Below are positions 29,614-38,846 of a stretch of 64,000 bases of DNA, one piece after another. The position numbers and the translations under genes were made by a program. This DNA comes from Micavibrio sp. (GTDB lineage Bacteria > Pseudomonadota > Alphaproteobacteria > Micavibrionales > Micavibrionaceae): assembly GCA_012960155.1 (NCBI GenBank), contig DUBU01000030.1, positions 1 through 64,000 on the forward strand. The letters are read 5' to 3'. The number at the start of each line of letters is the position of its first letter. Positions within the stretch are counted from its first letter, which is position 1. Under the pieces are notes generated by a model, which saw only the letters and a list, made by a program, of their open reading frames with translations, did not search any database and was not told the origin of the DNA.

Positions 29614-32595
29614 CTATTTCGTGGCGTAGTATAGCTGTTTAATTTCGGTGTCGCTTAACTCGCGATTATAAATACGCACATCGTCAATCAGGCCGTTATA
29701 AAACCTGCCATTCCCGGAGATATAAGAACGCCCGATCGTACCTGCTGTCTGCGCGGAAGCTGAGTAACTGCCTGTTGGTGTTGTAGACTCGCTAACGGAA
29801 GGCAGCCTGATGCCATCAACATACACTTTAGGGTCTGTTCCGACAGGATCCGTATAGTTATAGGTAACAACCATATGCTTCCACTGCCCCCTGTAGTTGC
29901 CAGAAAACTGCCATATACCTTCTGCGCCGTCCCATGCCGGCGCCCTGAATAACAAGTTCGAGTTATTAAACGCCATCGTCAACATACCGACATCACGCAA
30001 ATCAATAACCCCTTGATAATCAGCTGTTACGCCTGCCCAATTAACCCAAGCAGACAAAGTGAAACTTTGTAAATTCTGCATTTCAGACGTTAGGCTAAAC
30101 AGAACAAAATCATTGTTCCCATCAAATAAAGGCGCGTTGCCTATTTTGCCTTTACGTGTTTCTTCGGCCACGTCATTGCCGGTGCCGTCAGTCCATGTAC
30201 CGTTATTGGCCGATACATACTCAATCATGCTGTTACCGCTCGTCTCATTTAGCGGGTAATGAGCGATTAACCCTTCAGTCGGTGCTGTTTGTTTGCCGAT
30301 CGCCACCCAGTCCTGCGCGTTACAGAATTGCATGGTGTTGAAGTCATTGTTGAACATGATATCGCCTGCATTGCCCGCGGGAGAAGAACAACCGCCGCCG
30401 CCTGTACCGCCAACAGGCCCCATGGCGACCCAATCGGCGCTATTGCAGTACTGCAATACCATTTCATCAGTATTGTAAATAATATCGCCTGCGCTTCCAT
30501 CAGGACCTGTGCAAACAGGTGAGCCTCCTTTTCGCACGCATCGCATTTTTAAAGCTGTGTTTTTTCCTGCACAATCATGTACGCCGTCATGAAACCTTAC
30601 ATGCCGAGCGCAATCATCCCAGTTTTCTGCCGAAGACAAATAGTAAGATCCATAAACATCAAATGCTGTTGTAAACCCATCGATCGCTACGCGGTTTGTA
30701 TATAGTATATCCAGCTCGTCAGGTGCAGGCAGATACCAATCATCGTAGCCGTGAGCAGTTAAATCATAACAGTAACGTGCCGCGGCGTACGGTACTTCAC
30801 CACTAGCCCCTTCAGTCTCAGCGTCAATAAGAGCTTCGGTATTGGCCATACCTGTTTGGCATGTCGTTGCCGTACCTGAAGGGCTGTCAGAACAATTATC
30901 CATGACATTAAACCAATTACCAGAGCCGTCATTATAGGTGAATGTTCCCGCGTCCGCAGGCGTAGTATACATTGCCACACTACCATCAGGCGAAAGCCCC
31001 GCATATACACTACCATCGGCGCAAACATCGCCAATTGTAGAACAGCCTGAAGGTAACGTCGTAGCACCTGAAGTAGCGGCCGGCTGTGTAGCAGATGCCG
31101 TTATGCTACCAGTCTCTGTAAATCCGCCGGCGGCGCCTTTATTAACGTGCCAACTTTCAACATCCCCGCTTAAAAATATGTCCGGTGTCTGCCCTGTCGG
31201 CAGAGAACCATCTGCCCCCAGATACATAGGCATGCCTGTCGGACTTACGAATTTCGCGCGTTGTGCTGCGCTGGAAAAATCAATGTAAGTACCAAAATCA
31301 ACCCATAGATCGGCCAATGCACCATCCCACATACGAGCGCCCGTGTAGGTGCCGATACCATAATCTGTCAACGTAAAGTCAAATATCCCGCTGGTATCAT
31401 AAGTAGTGACTGTATCTATTGCCGACGCACCATCAATATATATGTGACGCCTACCTGCATCGGACAAATCAACGCTAAATAATACGTGATGCCATTCATC
31501 GTCGGTCACAGCGTCCGAATACATGCTCATAACTGTGGTTGCACTTTCATTTTGCCCTGAAAATAACAACCTATCACCCGCATGCCCGTGCCAATCTATG
31601 CTTATGTCACCAGGGTTTGGGGAGTCCATGATAAAGCGCCAGTCATTCTCAGTATAATCATCATTACGGAACCAGAAGCTGGCGGACCACTTATTACTAT
31701 CCGTTACAGTATTATTTAAAGTGCCCATCATGTAATCGTTCGTACCATCGAACTCTGCCGCCATAGGACTATACGACCCTGTCCCTGCCATTACCCAATC
31801 ATCACCATCACAATATTCAACGGCGGATGTTTCAGTGTTAAAGCGCATATGGCCGGGTGCTGTGGCTTTAAACAGTTCCGCGACATCATCTGCGTCCAGT
31901 ATAAGGTCATATATGCGCACGTCATCAATTTCTCCGGCCATGCGTCTTTCACTGCCGATTTGTCCGGCACCGATTTTCACAAGTGAGCTGGCGGGCGCGC
32001 TGTACGTTCCTGTAGTTGCGAAAGCTGCCGTAAGTGATTGTAAAACACCATTAAAATACACTTGCGGATGTGTTCCGGCAGGTTGCGTATTATCATAGGT
32101 AACAACAATATGGTTCCATTTATCGATACCCATCTTTGCATTATTTGCGAAGTATGTGCCCGTCTGTGTCGACCATGACGGCAGATTAACCAGGATCTCT
32201 TCATCATCAAATGCTGAAGAGACAGTCATCATGTCACTGATCTCAAGCATGCCTTCATATCCGCCATAATCACTATGGCGCGCCCAGAAAGATACAGAAT
32301 ATGTTGTCATCGCGGATAAGGTCGTATTGGTCGCGGTTTCGATATGCCCCGCAGCCGCTCTATTGCTTATGCCATTCTGAATCATGCCGTTGGCTGATGT
32401 CGGCGCAGTACCCGATACTGTCGCGGTGAAGTTATTAATGTCATCGTGATAAGGTGCCGCGGCCTCTTCCAGACGCCAGTGCGCAACCAGACCGTCTGTT
32501 GGGGCCCCGCAATATGCGCTCGCCACATTAGAAGACAATGTCAGCGAAATCACTGTGGCGATCAAGACGCCGATATATCTACGCATCTTTATCAT
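29614..32595 (-). CDS. Secreted LamG/DUF1566 protein with three LamG domains
   Basis: 993 residues from the ATG at 32595, which overlaps the preceding gene's stop as ATGA; an in-frame GTG at 32613 is less likely. Signal peptide to about residue 25 (cut after ASA). LamG 1 about 33-243, Cys module 247-268 (EYCDGDDW), LamG 2 about 270-500 with the GDVESWHVNKG tail, a DUF1566-like domain about 515-690 (YDDWYLPAPDEL, YYLSSAE, MRCVRKG), two Cys modules 695-767, and LamG 3 about 772-993 that forms the C-terminus. This is the only member that ends in a LamG domain rather than in a Cys module or DUF1566. Confidence 0.85.
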   Translation of the reverse strand: MIKMRRYIGVLIATVISLTLSSNVASAYCGAPTDGLVAHWRLEEAAAPYHDDINNFTATVSGTAPTSANGMIQNGISNRAAAGHIETATNTTLSAMTTYSVSFWARHSDYGGYEGMLEISDMMTVSSAFDDEEILVNLPSWSTQTGTYFANNAKMGIDKWNHIVVTYDNTQPAGTHPQVYFNGVLQSLTAAFATTGTYSAPASSLVKIGAGQIGSERRMAGEIDDVRIYDLILDADDVAELFKATAPGHMRFNTETSAVEYCDGDDWVMAGTGSYSPMAAEFDGTNDYMMGTLNNTVTDSNKWSASFWFRNDDYTENDWRFIMDSPNPGDISIDWHGHAGDRLLFSGQNESATTVMSMYSDAVTDDEWHHVLFSVDLSDAGRRHIYIDGASAIDTVTTYDTSGIFDFTLTDYGIGTYTGARMWDGALADLWVDFGTYIDFSSAAQRAKFVSPTGMPMYLGADGSLPTGQTPDIFLSGDVESWHVNKGAAGGFTETGSITASATQPAATSGATTLPSGCSTIGDVCADGSVYAGLSPDGSVAMYTTPADAGTFTYNDGSGNWFNVMDNCSDSPSGTATTCQTGMANTEALIDAETEGASGEVPYAAARYCYDLTAHGYDDWYLPAPDELDILYTNRVAIDGFTTAFDVYGSYYLSSAENWDDCARHVRFHDGVHDCAGKNTALKMRCVRKGGSPVCTGPDGSAGDIIYNTDEMVLQYCNSADWVAMGPVGGTGGGGCSSPAGNAGDIMFNNDFNTMQFCNAQDWVAIGKQTAPTEGLIAHYPLNETSGNSMIEYVSANNGTWTDGTGNDVAEETRKGKIGNAPLFDGNNDFVLFSLTSEMQNLQSFTLSAWVNWAGVTADYQGVIDLRDVGMLTMAFNNSNLLFRAPAWDGAEGIWQFSGNYRGQWKHMVVTYNYTDPVGTDPKVYVDGIRLPSVSESTTPTGSYSASAQTAGTIGRSYISGNGRFYNGLIDDVRIYNRELSDTEIKQLYYATK

Positions 32596-35500
32596 TGTCC
32601 TAACCCTATCCACTGCTCGCCGTTACAGTATTGCATCACGTTAAAGTCGGCGTTGTATATCATCTCGCCCTCATTGGCGGCGGGAGATGCACAGCCATTA
32701 TCGACATCGCCCAAACCGTTTGACAGGCCGTAGTAATAGAGCTGCTGGATTTCTGTTGCTGTCAGCACGCGGTTATATACGCGCACCTCGTCAATCATAC
32801 CGTCAAAATCTCTGCTATTAACGCCGTTATTGCCGATATATCCGTTTTCGGCAGCATCACTTGTACGTGGCAGAGCCCCATTAAGCTGTTCACCATAAGA
32901 CGGCGCTTCGGTCGCATTTCTATACAGTTTCACACCTGTCGCATCATCCAGAACGCCATCCCATGAAACGCAAACATGGTTCCATTCGCCAATAAAACCT
33001 GATGCCAACCAACCATCTTGCCCTTTAACACGAAGGTTAGACGCACCGTTGACATAGAACGCTAATGTTTCGTCAGGCGCAGAACTATCATTCTCTACAT
33101 AGAACGATGTATTCAGATTATTTGCCTTGGAAAATATTCGGCCAAAGCCGCCGCCGCCATAGCTATCGGGCTTAACCCAGGCGCATATCGACAATGGACC
33201 AAGATCATCTAGAACAGCATTACTGCCCACGTCAATCAGATCATCAGCGCCGTCAAAAGAGACCGCTCTACCAAGAATACCAAACTGGTCATAGCCCACT
33301 CCGCCACTTTCCGTGCCTGTGTTACTGTTGCCCGATGAATCTGCAAACGCGCCACTCGTTTCATCCAGCGTCCAATGTCCGACAAGACCATTCGTCGGCG
33401 GCGTGCCGCCAATCGGGCCCATGGATACCCATTCGATGCCGTTGCAATATTCCATGACATTAAAGTCGGCGTTGTATTTCATTGCCCCCTGAACATGGCA
33501 CCCTGGAGGGTCGACAATACAGATAAATGTAACCTCGTCGGCTATTTCGCATCCCTTGGAATATTTGTATAGTTTTTCCGGATAAAAGGTCACGTCAGCC
33601 GTGCCTACATACGAGACAGGGCCTGAGGCCGAACTTGTCCAATTATTGCAGTTATCCGGCTGAATACCATTGGTGGTCGTACGCCCTGTCCAGTACTCAT
33701 GCATCTGGGCATTAAAACCAAATACGCCTGAACTCTCGAAACTTACACCGTCATCTTCCAGGTACCCCTCCGCCGTCGAGGTCATGGACGTGCCCCCCGC
33801 TGTTGGCTGCCACATAGAGGCATAAAAGTACTCGGTATCAGGGACAAAGTCGTTGCAACCATTTGAGTCGCATAACCATGCTCGTACATTCGTGGATGCA
33901 AGCTGACCATTTGCAATCGCATTGTCTTTGCCAAGCCAGTCATTATTGTTCAACTCAGTAAGACATGTCTGTGATGCACCTGAAATACCACCTAAATCAG
34001 CATCTACAAAATATGGCATTTCAACGAAGTAGCCTGAGCCAGACAGTGAGGTCGACTGCCCGGGGCGGGATGAAGAGTATGTAAGCGCGCCGTTTTCAGT
34101 AAAGCCGCCGCCTGCGCCTTTATTTATGTGCCAGTTTTCTGTGTCGCCTGTCAGGAAAATATCGGGTGCTGCGCCTGTGGGCAGGCTCCCATCTTCACCG
34201 AGATACATAGGCATACCGCTTGCGCTAATAAACTTGCGGCGGTTTGCTTCAACAGACAGATCGACATATGTGCCGTAGTCCAGCCAAATATCCGCCAGAG
34301 CGGCATTCAGTGATATCCCGCCACCTGTGTCAGAACCAAATGCATGTCCGGTTCCTGTTGTTCTGATGGCTGAATCCAAGTAGGTGCCGACAACTATACT
34401 ACTATCTACACCATCAATATAAAGGTGCCTTTTATTAGTATCCGACATATCAACACTAAACATAAAATGATGCCAATCATAATCGGCAATAGGGTTACTG
34501 GCTGCAATCTCAAGAACTGTCCCGGTGGCACCAATATTCTGACCCTCGATAATAAAATAATCCGATGCATCAGACCTTATTCTAAATCCACCACTTGTAT
34601 TAGTATAAATAATCTGAGAGCCTAAAGCTTCTTTCTTAAACCAGCCTGACCCTGAAACCAATTTACTGTCAGAGTTCCCAGTCAGATTTGTCAATATTCT
34701 TAAATAATCGTTTGTACCGTCGAAATAAACAGCATTCGGCACATAAGGTCCCAACCCCGCATGCACCCAGTCTGTACCGTTACAATATTTCATGGCGGCG
34801 TGACGCTGATCGAAGACCATTGCGCCTTCATCGGCAAGGCCGTATTCATAGAGCTGTGCGATTTCTTCTGCCGATAAGGCACGGTTGTAAACACGAATGT
34901 CATCCATATTACCTGTCGGATATACAGGAAGGCTGCCGCCGTTATGATTTTTACCTATTATGGCACTTCCCGAACCATTATATGCCAGTGCGCCACCGCT
35001 CCCGCTATATACACCGCCTGCATCCACGCCGTTAACGTAAATATCCATATCTGTGGCGCCTCTGATTACGCCTGTCACATGATACCACTTTCCTGTATCT
35101 AAAGCCGCCGCACCCGTTTTAGACCGTCTAGTACTAGTCCCCGTTCCGCCAGTATCATCCCCATATGATACTTCCGGAAAGCCGCCTGAAGATATGTTTA
35201 GCCAGTAACCTGCATATTGGTTATCAAGATAACCTGCTCTGAAAATAGGAAAGTTCTGGCCCGATGCTGAAGGATCTATGTAAACCCATGCAGATACTGT
35301 TACAGGAAGTGCATATTCAAGCACCCGAGTGAATGAGATAGTGTCATTGCCATCGAATTGTAGTGCCGTATTGACTACACCGGCAACGGTATCAGAGGCA
35401 GCATCCATACCACCATTCAAGGTACCCAACAAACCATTCCCGCTAGAATCAGCTGCAAATCCACCACTGGTTTCATCCAGCGTCCAATAACCAACAAGGC

Positions 35501-35627
35501 CGCTTGTTGTCGGGGTTCCGCAATCTTGGGCGTATGAGATAGAAGATAATACAACGCAGGAAAGCGCGAGCATTACGATCAATGCCGCCTGACGTATTAC
35601 AGTCATTTTCCCACACAGTTTGGTCAT
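32592..35627 (-). CDS. Secreted LamG/DUF1554-like protein
   Basis: 1,011 residues. AGGGG lies five bases before the ATG. Signal peptide to about 33 (SYA). LamG 1 about 40-255, Cys module 266-291 (KYCNGTDW), LamG 2 about 296-515 including the WHINKGAGGGFTENG tail. Residues about 531-705 resemble DUF1554: GGISGASQTC, a cysteine-flanked RAWLCDS segment and NNWTSS. Then a Cys module (709-737), LamG 3 (about 747-960) and a final DNGC...QYCNGEQW module. The DUF1554-like block occupies the place where other members have DUF1566. Its stop overlaps the next start (ATGA), suggesting coupled translation. Confidence 0.85.
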   Translation of the reverse strand: MTKLCGKMTVIRQAALIVMLALSCVVLSSISYAQDCGTPTTSGLVGYWTLDETSGGFAADSSGNGLLGTLNGGMDAASDTVAGVVNTALQFDGNDTISFTRVLEYALPVTVSAWVYIDPSASGQNFPIFRAGYLDNQYAGYWLNISSGGFPEVSYGDDTGGTGTSTRRSKTGAAALDTGKWYHVTGVIRGATDMDIYVNGVDAGGVYSGSGGALAYNGSGSAIIGKNHNGGSLPVYPTGNMDDIRVYNRALSAEEIAQLYEYGLADEGAMVFDQRHAAMKYCNGTDWVHAGLGPYVPNAVYFDGTNDYLRILTNLTGNSDSKLVSGSGWFKKEALGSQIIYTNTSGGFRIRSDASDYFIIEGQNIGATGTVLEIAASNPIADYDWHHFMFSVDMSDTNKRHLYIDGVDSSIVVGTYLDSAIRTTGTGHAFGSDTGGGISLNAALADIWLDYGTYVDLSVEANRRKFISASGMPMYLGEDGSLPTGAAPDIFLTGDTENWHINKGAGGGFTENGALTYSSSRPGQSTSLSGSGYFVEMPYFVDADLGGISGASQTCLTELNNNDWLGKDNAIANGQLASTNVRAWLCDSNGCNDFVPDTEYFYASMWQPTAGGTSMTSTAEGYLEDDGVSFESSGVFGFNAQMHEYWTGRTTTNGIQPDNCNNWTSSASGPVSYVGTADVTFYPEKLYKYSKGCEIADEVTFICIVDPPGCHVQGAMKYNADFNVMEYCNGIEWVSMGPIGGTPPTNGLVGHWTLDETSGAFADSSGNSNTGTESGGVGYDQFGILGRAVSFDGADDLIDVGSNAVLDDLGPLSICAWVKPDSYGGGGFGRIFSKANNLNTSFYVENDSSAPDETLAFYVNGASNLRVKGQDGWLASGFIGEWNHVCVSWDGVLDDATGVKLYRNATEAPSYGEQLNGALPRTSDAAENGYIGNNGVNSRDFDGMIDEVRVYNRVLTATEIQQLYYYGLSNGLGDVDNGCASPAANEGEMIYNADFNVMQYCNGEQWIGLGQ

Positions 35628-35725
35628 TATTCCCCTACTGGTTAAAACGTACTACACCCCTGTTTTTATTATAATATTTATTATCCTAAGACCTGTTTAA
35701 TACACAGATTTTAAGCGGCCTTTTA

Positions 35726-38700
35726 TTACTGGCCAATTCTTATCCATTCTTCGCCGTTACAATACTGCATGACGTTATTATCACTGTTATAAAGCATCAC
35801 ACCTTCAGGACGCGCAGGCGACGTACAGCCGTTATCAACATCACCCAGCCCGCCAGACAGACCGTAATAATATAACTGTCGTACTTCTGTGTCGGAAAGT
35901 GCACGATTATACATTCGCACATCATCCAAATCTGCGGAGAGACTACTGTCATTATGCCCACCGCCAAATCTTAAATTATCCGTTCCCCAATCAGGCGTGA
36001 ACGTACTTCCAGTTCTTGTATTCAAAAATTCGCCATCAATATAGAAATCGACAATAGGCGTTGTGCCATTCTGCGTATAAACGACTGTAATCATGTACCA
36101 TTTACCGACGTCCCATTCGGTCTTAGTCGCGTCTACACTAAAATCACTACTGCCGTCACCAACCCGGAAGTAAAGGGCTTCATCTAAATACCCGTTAATG
36201 AGGAGCCACCAACCCGGATCACCATCGGCAAATCCCGGATGTTTGTCCATGACACGCCAAACCGCATTTGGCAGATCATCAGGATCTTCGTGTAACTTAA
36301 TCCAAAAAGAAAGCGACAAATCATCCGCTGTTGTCAATGAGGCACTATGCGTCACCTGCACATGATCATCAACACCGTCAAAGCCAACAGCATTAGCAAG
36401 AACACCTTCTTCCTCGTACGAAACGCCGCCACTTTGGGTGCCTGTATTGCCGTTCCCTGAAGAGTCCGCAAACGTGCCGCTAGTTTCATCTAACGTCCAA
36501 TGTCCCATTAAACCGTCAGTAATAGGCGCGCCGCCGACCGGCCCCATAGCAACCCACTCAGCACCATTGCAATACTGCATTACGTTATATTCTGAACTAT
36601 AATTCATCACACCTTTTGTCGCAGCAGTACATATATTCATCAGCGCATTAATTTCGTCTGCAGACAGCACCCTATTATATAGGCGAACTTCATCCAAACG
36701 ACCCGCGTGAACCCCAAAATACATGTTAGATATTGAATCAATATTTCCTATACTTGAAATATCCGCAGCCGGGCCGGCAATCTGGCCATTTATATAAATC
36801 TGCGCATCCCCATCACGGTCAGCGGTCAGGGTGAAATGATACCATGTGTTTTCCAACGGGATATTTATACCTGTGCCCCAGACAGTTACACTCCCCCCTG
36901 TACCGTACAAATAACACTCCGTAGCCGAGGTTCCAAAACTGTAGTTACAAATATAGCCATTCGAACCGCCACTAGATTTATCGACAAGATCCCAATAACC
37001 TGAATTATCTGCATTGTAGTACCAGAAAGACAATGAAAAATCCTGAGACGTTCCAAAATCAAGCACGGGATCATCGACAATCGTCACCCAGTCATTATTG
37101 CCATCAAAATCAAGAGCGCCCCCCACTGCACCATCTACCCAGTCTGTATTGGGGTCCATATTATTCAACGTTCCGTTATTGCCGTTACCACTGCTGTCTG
37201 CCGCGGTTGTACCACTTGTTTCATCAAGCTTCCAGTAGCCAACAAGGCCATTTGACACAGGATTACCGCTGATATTCATTCCAGGGCGGGAAGATGAAGA
37301 CGCAAGCACGCCATTTTCAGTAAAGCCGCCGCCTGTACCTTTATTGGTGTGCCAATCCGCCGTATCACCACTCAAGAAAATATCCGGTGATACCCCCGTA
37401 GGGATTGAACCATCTTCGCCTAGATACATCGGCAAGCCTGCCTCGCTTATGAATTTGCGGCGGTTAGCCTCGATATCCAGATCCATAAACAAGTTTTTTT
37501 CAAGCCAGAAATCCGCAATTTTGCCATCGAAATGCTCTGCACTCGAGTTAAATCCGAAATAAATACTCGGCCGTGTAAAATCGACAATATCGTCGATTGG
37601 TGTCCCTGGGCCGTATTCATAGAAAGTTTCGTTCACGCCATCAAGGTATAGACGGTTATTCGCAGGATTGGCCTGGTCAAAACTGAATAGAACATGGTGC
37701 CAGTCCGCATCTTCGGGCGCGTCCACCTCATATTGCATTAAAACCGTACCGGCTTCGTTTTCAGTTCTGAATGTTAACCGAGGTCCAGAGCCCCAGTCTT
37801 GCGCCTTAATCATAAAGGCCGCACCATCCGACTGAATAACAATTTCCGAACCGAACTCATCATTTTGATACCAGAAACTACCAGTAAAAGTCTTACCGTC
37901 GACAACATCTGTGAGAGGCGATGCATGGGTTAAAGATATTGTAGAACCATCAAACTGCACGCCATTAGGAATATATGAACCCACGCCCATCATGCGCCAG
38001 TCCGTGCCGTCACAATATTGCATCAGAGCATGGTCTTGATTAAAGACTATGGCGCCCTCATCGCCAGTCACAGCGGCCACCTGTCCTTCGTAGATCGCTT
38101 GAACTTCTGCGGCGCTGAGTTCGCGGTTAAACAGCATCACCTGATCCATGATACCGTCAAAACCATTACCTGAATCTGCGATACTGCCGCCTATATAAAG
38201 CTGGTTACCGGCATCACTCGTATAACCGCCGACATCGCCCGAAGAGTTCGGCGTAGCCAGCTGGCCGTCCTTATAGAGCGCCATGCCGCTAACACCATCG
38301 CTACCGTCCCAAGTGCCACAGTAATGCTGCCACACGCCGACAGGCATTGTGCCATTCGCAAGCTCTATATAACCGCCATAGTTAGTATACCAACCCACTC
38401 TTTGGCCCGAGCCGTTGTAATACAAATTCCAGCCATTATCGCTGGCATCTGCTTTATCAACCAAGCTTTTATAATTCGACAGAGAGCTTTCCGGATTGAT
38501 CCATAGGCACACAGATCTGGTCGTATTACTGATGCTGGCATCTGTATCGACAAGAATGTAGCTGTTATCACCATTCTCAAGATCTAACGCTGTGCCTACC
38601 TGACCGGACACGCTTTCTGTTGTAATCGCATTGTCCGTATCGTCGTACCATGTACCTGTATTGCCCGTACCGCTAGAATCAACAATTGTGTTTCCGCTGG

Positions 38701-38833
38701 TGTCATCCATGCGCCAATAGCCAATCAAACCATCAGTCACCGCTGCCGTACACTGGGCATAAGCAACGGAAGACGGCACAGCACATATGGCTGCCGCTAT
38801 CAAAATCCGTAATGTGCTTTTCATCATGCCCAT
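35726..38833 (-). CDS. Secreted protein with four LamG domains
   Basis: 1,035 residues, the most LamG-rich member. Signal peptide to about 26 (AYA). LamG 1 about 33-245, Cys module 256-281 (QYCDGTDW), LamG 2 about 285-500 with the WHTNKGTGGGFTENG tail, LamG 3 about 528-735, Cys module 738-763, LamG 4 about 774-985 and the terminal DNGC...QYCNGEEW module. It carries no DUF1566 or DUF1554 domain: a LamG fills that central place. Its last about 280 residues closely match those of the next gene downstream. The 98-base gap after it is the largest in the operon. Confidence 0.85.
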   Translation of the reverse strand: MGMMKSTLRILIAAAICAVPSSVAYAQCTAAVTDGLIGYWRMDDTSGNTIVDSSGTGNTGTWYDDTDNAITTESVSGQVGTALDLENGDNSYILVDTDASISNTTRSVCLWINPESSLSNYKSLVDKADASDNGWNLYYNGSGQRVGWYTNYGGYIELANGTMPVGVWQHYCGTWDGSDGVSGMALYKDGQLATPNSSGDVGGYTSDAGNQLYIGGSIADSGNGFDGIMDQVMLFNRELSAAEVQAIYEGQVAAVTGDEGAIVFNQDHALMQYCDGTDWRMMGVGSYIPNGVQFDGSTISLTHASPLTDVVDGKTFTGSFWYQNDEFGSEIVIQSDGAAFMIKAQDWGSGPRLTFRTENEAGTVLMQYEVDAPEDADWHHVLFSFDQANPANNRLYLDGVNETFYEYGPGTPIDDIVDFTRPSIYFGFNSSAEHFDGKIADFWLEKNLFMDLDIEANRRKFISEAGLPMYLGEDGSIPTGVSPDIFLSGDTADWHTNKGTGGGFTENGVLASSSSRPGMNISGNPVSNGLVGYWKLDETSGTTAADSSGNGNNGTLNNMDPNTDWVDGAVGGALDFDGNNDWVTIVDDPVLDFGTSQDFSLSFWYYNADNSGYWDLVDKSSGGSNGYICNYSFGTSATECYLYGTGGSVTVWGTGINIPLENTWYHFTLTADRDGDAQIYINGQIAGPAADISSIGNIDSISNMYFGVHAGRLDEVRLYNRVLSADEINALMNICTAATKGVMNYSSEYNVMQYCNGAEWVAMGPVGGAPITDGLMGHWTLDETSGTFADSSGNGNTGTQSGGVSYEEEGVLANAVGFDGVDDHVQVTHSASLTTADDLSLSFWIKLHEDPDDLPNAVWRVMDKHPGFADGDPGWWLLINGYLDEALYFRVGDGSSDFSVDATKTEWDVGKWYMITVVYTQNGTTPIVDFYIDGEFLNTRTGSTFTPDWGTDNLRFGGGHNDSSLSADLDDVRMYNRALSDTEVRQLYYYGLSGGLGDVDNGCTSPARPEGVMLYNSDNNVMQYCNGEEWIRIGQ

Positions 38834-38846
38834 ATCACGTCACCAA